From: Punica granatum
Taxonomy: Eukaryota; Streptophyta; Magnoliopsida; Myrtales; Lythraceae
Assembly (NCBI RefSeq): GCF_007655135.1
Contig: NC_045132.1
Coordinates: 22,996,354 to 23,060,353, forward strand
Direction of reading: 5' to 3'
DNA length: 64,000 bases
Below are positions 57,000-64,000 of this stretch, piece by piece. The notes under the pieces are model-generated. The model had not been told where the DNA came from, did not search any database, and saw only the letters and a list, made by a program, of their open reading frames with translations. The first letter of the stretch is position 1, and each line of letters starts with the position of its first letter. The position numbers were made by a program, and so were the translations under genes.

Positions 57000-59190
57000 A
57001 GAATTAGGCACCTCCGGAGGATGGAGGTCAAAATATGCAAGTTACATACACCTATTCCTAGCATATCTAGCTAGGGCATTGGCAACCGAGTTGGCTCCAT
57101 GATAACTCTGCGTCACTTGTGACTTGAACCTCCTGGTGATCCTCCTGCAATCGGAGACAAGAGAACTAAGTAAGGTATTTTTAACCGAGGAACCATTGAT
57201 CATCTCAATTACCATTTTGGCATCCATTTCTCTACTAAGAGGCTGGTACCGAATGCCGAGGTTGTGAGCCATAAGAAGACCATCACGAATAGCCCACAAT
57301 TCTGCGATTAAGCTGTTAGTCGCTCCCGAATAATGGGGCGGATTCAGTTCCCATTCTCATCTCTCAAGACACCTCCTGTGCCCATCTTCCGAGATTGCTT
57401 CCAACTGAGCCATCAGTGTCGAGCTTCATCCACCCCAAGGGAGAAGGAATACATCTGATGTACAACCTATTAGCCTGCAGCCATTCAAAGATAGGAAGAG
57501 ATAAGGTATCTCTTTTAAAAACTGGGATACCCAGTTTTCTCCAGTACTTCGTAACCATGACAATCACGTAAAACATGAAGAGTATCCTCCTCAGCCCTTC
57601 GACAAACAGAACATATCGGATCAAGTTGAAGGCCATGACCAAGGAAAGAAGCAGTAGCTATTATTTTTTTCGACGAAAACAGTGGTGCTCATCTCATTAA
57701 TATAAGCAATCATCGAAATACAGAAAACCCAGAACTTTGGGCTTACAAATACGGACCCTCAGCTGACAGTTATCTCCCAGTTACATAGAAGCGTTCTTTG
57801 AAAACTTGTCGCAACCCTTCTTCTGAGATTAGGTATGCCCATCATTCTACCTTGCACAGATCTGCGAATCAAGTTCCACACTTTCTCCTCAAAGAACCCT
57901 TCATTTCCAAACACTGAGTCATTTCTGAACTTCCAAGTGGAATACACATTGGCACACCAAGCAATCTTCAGTAGAACCGCCTGCACTGCCCATTGAAACC
58001 AGGCAAGTTTGTGCGAATTGACTGTATTTCATTTTTGTCTCAATTCATTCCATGCACTTATAATGGTACATCTCCCATTCTTCTCTGCTGCCCAGATCAC
58101 AATGTCCTTCTCAGTGCAGAGCTGAACTTCCTAAAGAATTTTTGGAATTTCTTTTCTTCCAATATCTCTGATCTGTCTATTGATCCACCTTGTATCACCT
58201 TGTGTTGCTGCTACTGTTGCATAAAGGGAATCCCCTATCTCCGTCTATAGCTTTCGTTGATTAGGGGACAGCATTCCTTCCAATTGTCATACCAAAATAA
58301 AGTATCTTTTCCATCCCCCAATCTTTGCTTGATGAGGGGGTAACCAGTTTCTCTAAGCTTCAATAATTTCCTCCAGGCATAAGAGCAAAAATCAGGTGTC
58401 TTGAGCTTCTACCCCTGATGAGATATGCATTTACCCAAGCTATCCATAAGGATCCTGCGTTGCTTAGCAAAAGCCAAATAAGTTTCAGGTTGCAAGCAAT
58501 ATTCCATATCTCAATATCCTTGATCCCTAGCCCACCTTCTGCTTTTGGCTTGCAGACCACATTCCACTTTAGCTACCCTAGCATCTCTATTGCCCCCTTT
58601 CCACAGAAAGCTTTTGCACTTTTGCTCTACTGCCCTAATAACTTTCTTGGGCAATACAAAAGCAGTAGCTATTATTTGGTGACAGCACTGCCATAGAAAC
58701 ATGTTATTACGAGGATGAGTAGGAGCCTTCCATGCCCAACTCCAATTCGACCAGACTTGGACAGATCTCTCCCGCAACAAATAGTATAGGCTGTTCAAAT
58801 GGTCGAAAAGTATGGACTGAGGAAGTATCTCCAAACGTTGAGTATCTCCAAACAATGCGATCGAAAAGTATGTTCGATCGTCATTGAGTACTGTCAGTTT
58901 GAAAGTATCTCCAAACAATGCAATCGTCATTTCCCGGAGTAGATGACCTCGGGATACCAACCGTGCAGTCAAGGATGGACTGAGGAAGAACCACAGAAAT
59001 GTTATGCAAATTACGAGAACCATATCATTATTAAGAACATCACTTGGAAAAAGGGAACTGTCTCTTTCAACAAGAGGTCCACTGATCAGAGCTCTCAAAG
59101 GCTCGTCATCGACCCAAAGACCAGACCAAAACTTCACTTTTCTACCAGTTCCTAGTACCTACTGATATAGGAGATTTCTAACGGAATATA
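57000..59190 (-). mobile_element. Older L1-type LINE with RNase H, interrupted by a second LINE
   Basis: On the minus strand the order is: the upstream piece (58678 to about 59190, GTGRKVKFWSGLWVDDEPL and WKAPTHPRNNMFLWQCCHQ), an insertion (57667-58659), then the zinc-binding block (CSVC, TLHVLRDC), then RNase H (KLDTDGS and NALARYARNRCM, ending at 57042). Deleting the insertion and one 18-bp repeat joins the two sides in frame at HQIIATA/SFLGHG. Frameshifts and a small internal duplication (AGTATCTCCAAAC near 58828-58916) show it is dead. Outer ends are approximate. It comes within 300 bp of the ABCB stop codon. Confidence 0.85.
57667..58659 (-). mobile_element. Nested 5'-truncated LINE with 18-bp target-site duplication
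   Basis: AAGCAGTAGCTATTATTT at 57649-57666 and 58660-58677 flanks the insert. A T-run at 57664-57670 is the poly(A) end of a minus-strand insertion. The coding remnants (VLPKKVIRAVEQKCKSFLWK, KAEGGLGIKDIEIWN, TLFWYDNW, VYSTWKFRNDSVFG) match the family of the 8235-9600 LINE. Several stops and an internal deletion that removes the zinc-binding part are present. Confidence 0.9.
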
Positions 59191-59467
59191 AACTTCCATA
59201 TTCCACGATCTGTAGCTCAGTTTTTGCACATTTGGTGAGGTTCTCTCGCATTGTTTTTTGTTGTCTACAACAAAAATCTGTTGTCCAGAACATATTTGGA
59301 ACAAAGGAAAAGGCGTTCGTCAATCTCTGCTAATTCCTAACTTATTCAAAACCATATTTTCTTATATAATCCATGACAGAGAGAACTACTTCCCATGTAT
59401 TATAAGGACTAATTAAAATTTACAGCATCTGCTTAACCGAAGCTCACATATCAACTGTCTCCTGCTC
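59191..59467 (-). other. 3' flank and probable 3'UTR of the ABCB gene
   Basis: A short AT-rich stretch between the LINE and the ABCB stop. No other feature was seen. Confidence 0.5.
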
Positions 59468-62400
59468 TCAGGGAGATTGACTGCCCTGTAGCTTGATCAG
59501 CGAGTAGTAAGAGCCCCGGTTCCCGATCGAGATCAATTCCCTGTGTGACCCTTGTTCGACAACCTTCCCATTCTTTATCACAGCTATCGTGTCGGAGCTT
59601 TGTATGGTGGAGAGTCGATGAGCCACAATGACGCACGTCCTCCCCACCATGACCTTCTCAAACGCCTCCTGAACCAGATTCTCTGACACACTGTCCAGCG
59701 CGCTTGTGGCTTCATCCAGCAGAAGGATTGCCGGGTTCTTCAGTATCGCCTGAGCAATTGCTATTCTCTGTTTCTGCCCACCCGATAATTGCACTCCTCT
59801 CTCCCCACAATAAGTATCATACCCGTCTTTCATAGAACTGCATTATGTACAACAGCATTGTCAATATTGGAACTAAAGGGTGATGCTAATCAATCACTAG
59901 ACGTAATGCTGCACCTGTAATTAAGGTTTCATACCTTATAAATTTGTGCGCATTTGCGAGTTTAGCTGCCTTCCTTAGTTCAGCTTCAGTTGCATCCTCC
60001 TTTCCATATGCAATGTTCTCGCGAATGGTTCCTGCGAAAAGAGTGGGCTCTTGGCTCACGAGTGCAATATGAGACCTCAATGTTCTCAACTTATAGCTCT
60101 TGATGTCCTGCCCATCTACCAGCACCTGTCCTTTTATAGGGTCGTAGAATCTTTCAATCAGCGCGATGATCGTAGACTTGCCTGAACCGCTCTGCCCCAC
60201 AAGGGCCACTCTCTTTCCCGCTTCAATTTTGAGGCTCAGACCATTCAGGATATACTGGTCCGGTCTCGCTGGATAAGAGAACAATATATTCTTCAGTTCG
60301 ATGCGTCCTTCGATGGTCTCTTGAACCACAACCGCTTCTGGATCTTCAGGCTCGATCTCGGTTGCCCGGTCCAAGATAGCGAAGACTGACTTGACAGCAT
60401 TGCTACCTTTCGCGATATCAGAACTCATCATGCTTCCTGCATCAGCAATGTTCTTGCCGGTGCTCATGAGTATGAAGAAAGCTTGAAAGAGGTGCTTCGG
60501 GGCAACGAGTCCCTGGTTCATCAGCCTCCCACCGTACCAGTAAGTAAGAGCAATGGATGCAGTCGTCAGAAACTGGGAACCGAGCAACCCAATACCTGAG
60601 AACCAGGATTGCTTGATGTTCTCCCTCCTTGGACCTCTTAAAGTCTCCTGGAACAAACCCAACATTCGGGTCTGAGAGGAGAAGGCCGTGATCGTCCTGT
60701 GATGGATCGTGGCCTCGCTGGCGAGCTGGCATCCTTCGGTCTGTGCCTTAAGAGCTCGTTCGGACATTTTCTTCATCAGTACACTCCGGGAGTAGAAGCT
60801 CCGAATGAGAAAAGGCTGCATAGCAATCATCACAATGGCTACTCTCCATGTGACTATTAAACCAAACACGAATGCGAGCGTGGCGCTGCAGAACACCTGA
60901 ATCAGCAACGACATTCGATCGGCAATGATAGATCGGACGGCACTGGCTTCACTCGCGAGCCTTGCACAGATTGCAGCACTCTTGTTCTCATCCCGGTCGA
61001 ACCAGCCCACCTCGAAAGTAAGGATCTTCTCCAACATCTGCTCCTGGACCCGCCTTCTTAGACTTTCACCCATGATTGCGAAATTGTAGTGTTGCAAGAG
61101 ATTTGTGATGAAGCTGACCACCGTCAGTCCTAAGAAAATGAAAATGTAAGTCTTGATTTCGGATTTTATAGCTGAACCGTCTTTGAGGAAGTATATAGAT
61201 ACGACCGTCCCGAGGCAGTAAGCATGAACAGGTTGGACTGCCCCAAACCCGACAGCGCCTAAGCATCCTAGAACTGCTCGCTTCCACTCTGGCGCAGTCA
61301 TTAGCAGCAAACGCCATTGTGATGATTTCAGGTGATGATCCTTCCCAGAGTCTTCTCTGCTGTAGTCATCGAACTGATTTGAGGGCGTCAAGCTTATGGA
61401 GAACACAGGGCTATATAAGTAGGCCGGGCTGCCTTGGGAGCTGTATCGAACAGTAGTCAGTGAATAGGGACTCTGTGCACTCATTCCTCTCTGGTGAATA
61501 TGATCCGTGTTTCCGGTCGGATAAATGGGATCCTTAGATGCTTCATTTTCAATACCTGCCTGTTGAAGCTCCACCATCTTGCCGTATACACCATTATCCA
61601 TTTTAATCAGCTCATCATGGGACCCGGACTCGACGACCTTTCCAGATTGGAGGACTGCTATTAAGTTAGCCTTCCGGATTGTGGAAAGGCGGTGAGCAAC
61701 TACAATAGCTGTCCTTCCAACGGAAGCTTGGTCCAGTGCCTCCTGCACTATCCTCTCCGACTGTGCATCTAAAGCACTTGTGGCTTCATCGAGCAGGAGA
61801 ATCCTGGGGTCTCTGATAAGAGCTCTTGCAATCGCGATCCTCTGCTTTTGCCCTCCAGACAGTTGCACTCCAAACTGCCCCACCTGAAGTTCGAAAAGTA
61901 AGAACATTTAATCCAAACTACATTAGGATTGCATTCTAACTGAACTGAGAGAAGTCCTAATTGAAATAGTTATCCGTTTACCTGAGTATTGTATCCATCT
62001 GGTAGCTTCATGATGAAATCATGTGCATTCGCAGCCTTAGCAGCATTAACCACAAGCTCCATCGGAGCTCCTTCTTTGCCGAACAGAATATTCTCCTTGA
62101 TGGAAGTGGCGAAGAGAATCGTTTCCTGGCTTACTAGACCCATCTGGGACCTTAACCACTTCAGCTTCAGTTTCTTTAACTTGTGCCCATCAAGAAAAAT
62201 GTCACCCGTAACTGGGTCATAAAATCGTTCCAGCAAGGAGATAACCGTGGACTTGCCCGAACCACTGCCTCCAACTAAACCGACTGTTGTGCCTGCTCGG
62301 ACACTGAGATTAAGCCCTCTTAAGACACGGTTATTGGGCCTTGATGGGTAACTGAATTCAACTCCTTTAAACTCGATATCCCCCCTCACATATGCGAGTG

Positions 62401-63824
62401 TCTTTCCCTTTGGGTCTTCCGAGTCTATACCTGGAACACGATCGATCATCTCGCAGATTCGGCTGGAAGCAGTAACTCCCTCTGAGATGGAAGAGAGATT
62501 CGGCAGTGCAGTCATGATAGACCTGGAAAGGCAACCCAAAGGTGAGATAATAACAGTTACATGGCAAGATCTGTCACGAGCCAATAAAAGATGGTGCTTG
62601 TAACTATCCGAAAAGAAGAGGATTCCGCAGTCGAGATACTCACAATCCTCCCATGATAATGCAAATTCCGGCGACAAAAACGGTTCCTCCCTTTTCACCT
62701 TTCTCGGAGACGAGCATGCTACCAACCCAAGCCTGGAACGCCCAAGCAGCAAAAACCATTCCCATACTCCCGATTAGCAATCCTTTTATGAAGCCTTGAT
62801 GAATCCCAAGCTCCATAGTCCTCTGAAGGGCGTTGCTAAATCTAGCCACAGTTTGCCGTTCCGCAACATATGAGTAGACAGTTCGGATGGATGAAACTGC
62901 CTGTTCTGCAGCTCCACCAGCAACCTCGTATGCTTCTTTTGATTTTGCCCCTAGAGTCATCATCAGCTTCCCCAGCCCGACCACTGGAATGACAAACATT
63001 AGAGAGAAGGGTAAAGCAGAAAGGGCAAGCCTCCAGGAGAGCATGAATGCAACTACAAGGCTGAAGATGAATGACGAGACGTGAGCAATGGAGTTTGGTA
63101 TCTGCATTTGTTGGTTGCAATCAGAATGTGTTCATAAGTAATAAGAGGAAATCTGATATTAAAATCTGTTACCTTCTCAGCAATAACGTCCTGAATAGAA
63201 TGGGCATCGGAAGATATTGCGGAAACCACACGGAAAGTGCTGGAGGAAGCATCTTGGCTATCAAGAAACCCAACTTCCTGTCTTAGAACTGACTTTAGGT
63301 ATTCCATTCGGATTCGGGAAGACTGTCTTTCTGCAGTCCTGGTCCAACAGATTCCTTCTGCAGAATGATTGTACAGTATAATGATCAAAACGGACCGGCA
63401 ATGCAAGATTCAAAACCAAAGTTTGATATCAAGAGTGGAAACTATGCTTAAATCCATTTGGAGCTATAAAAATGGAACTGGGTGAGTAGAGAACATAAAA
63501 TTATTTAACTCACCAGTGAAAGCAGATGCTCCGACAAAAATAGCGACAATGAACAGCCGAAGCGCATGCTGTACAGAATCAGGCAATATGTAAGAAAACA
63601 TTCTTCGAGAACCAATAAAGGAAAGTTCTCAGTATGCCTACCTTGTCAACGACTTCATTGGAGAAAGACGCATCCTCCGCACCATAGTCGTTAATAGCCA
63701 AGCTCAGGACAAGCATCGTCAACGGGGACATCAGCCCATCCCCAACACTTCCCAACGTCCCCAGCACCACGAAAAGTTTATCTACACTGTCGGCGAACCT
63801 GAAAAGGCCACCTTGATTGCCCAT
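59468..63824 (-). CDS. ABCB: Full-size ABC transporter, ABCB/MDR type (ABCB15-like), 1246 aa, 7 exons
   Basis: Exons on the minus strand: 63642-63824, 63514-63568, 63173-63357, 62644-63101, 61982-62522, 59935-61883 and 59468-59837. All are GT-AG, summing to 3741 nt in frame. The layout is TMD1-NBD1-TMD2-NBD2. NBD1 has Walker [10 protein letters not shown] (about residues 378-386), signature LSGGQ (about 482) and Walker B ILLLDE (about 502). NBD2 has Walker [10 protein letters not shown] (about 1037), LSGGQ (about 1141) and Walker B ILLLDE (about 1161). The short N-terminus and the motif [11 protein letters not shown] in TMD1 fit the ABCB15-like group. These are plasma-membrane exporters; auxin or secondary metabolites have been proposed as substrates, but the substrate here is unknown. 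All catalytic motifs are intact. Confidence 0.94.
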
Positions 63825-64000
63825 CCCACCGATCTATAGCCTATTGATCTCAATCAAATGGCCGAGAAAGATATGCTGATGATCTGTTTACTTGATGGAG
63901 CTCCAAAATCGGCAGTACTGATTACTAATACCTAGTCATTAAGATAGAAATATCATACTACACTTGTCTATGATGTGAAATATATAGCTTATGGACGGAC
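63825..64000 (-). promoter_or_regulatory. Upstream region of the ABCB gene
   Basis: On the minus strand a TATATATT lies near 63978-63985, about 155 bp before the ATG, a plausible TATA box. The region continues beyond the window. Confidence 0.4.

Noticed and set aside
1..64000. CRISPR arrays, bacterial operons, rRNA genes or organelle inserts
   Set aside because: None was seen. Direct repeats are tandem duplications without regular spacers. The tRNA differs from plastid trnT genes, and the genes have plant introns.

Overview
The window is nuclear DNA of a flowering plant, most likely a eudicot. Genes carry short GT-AG introns, intergenic DNA is very AT-rich, and the mobile elements are typical of plants: Ty1/copia, L1-type LINEs, tRNA-derived SINEs, hAT-like, Mutator-like and Tourist-like elements. 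The species cannot be fixed from sequence alone. All matches to families were made by eye from motifs; no database was searched.

Layout. (1) 1-3197 (+): an 11-exon RGLG-type RING E3 ubiquitin ligase with a probable 5'UTR intron. (2) 3.2-8.2 kb: AT-rich DNA with two local duplications. (3) 8235-9600: a 5'-truncated LINE with a perfect 16-bp target duplication. (4) 9.8-32.2 kb: a tandem array of four glycoside hydrolase family 5 (GH5) genes with a C-terminal ricin-B-like domain, all on +. Copies 1 (15842-17873) and 4 (29970-32154) look intact. Copies 2 (19164-19952) and 3 (26258-28139) are pseudogenes. A 5-kb Copia retrotransposon (10709-15731) sits in the core promoter of copy 1 and leaves its 3' LTR, with a duplicated TATA region, 110 bp upstream of that gene's ATG. 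Between the copies lie Tourist-like MITEs, a hAT-like element carrying host gene fragments (23475-25215) and a Mutator-like MITE (25362-25788). (5) 34137-35717 (-): an intron-less CYP86-type cytochrome P450. (6) 36-50.7 kb: gene-poor, with a tRNA-Thr(UGU) gene (43495-43566, -), SINE-like copies and two Mutator-like MITEs 192 bp apart. (7) 50728-52038 (-): an intron-less WD40 protein of the JINGUBANG type, with a SINE-like copy in its proximal promoter. (8) 53884-54908: a long-TIR Mutator-like element with a GC-richer, gene-like core. (9) about 57.0-59.2 kb (-): an L1-type LINE interrupted by a second LINE, with an 18-bp target duplication. (10) 59468-63824 (-): a 7-exon full-size ABCB transporter of 1246 residues.

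The host genes do not form a pathway or operon. The tandem GH5 family (cell wall or secreted), CYP86 (lipid omega-hydroxylation), ABCB (export) and RGLG (ubiquitination) are independent plant genes. The most informative part is the GH5 array: duplication, decay by several routes, and a retrotransposon that has replaced the core promoter of one surviving copy. I found no CRISPR array, bacterial-type operon or clearly new biochemical system.
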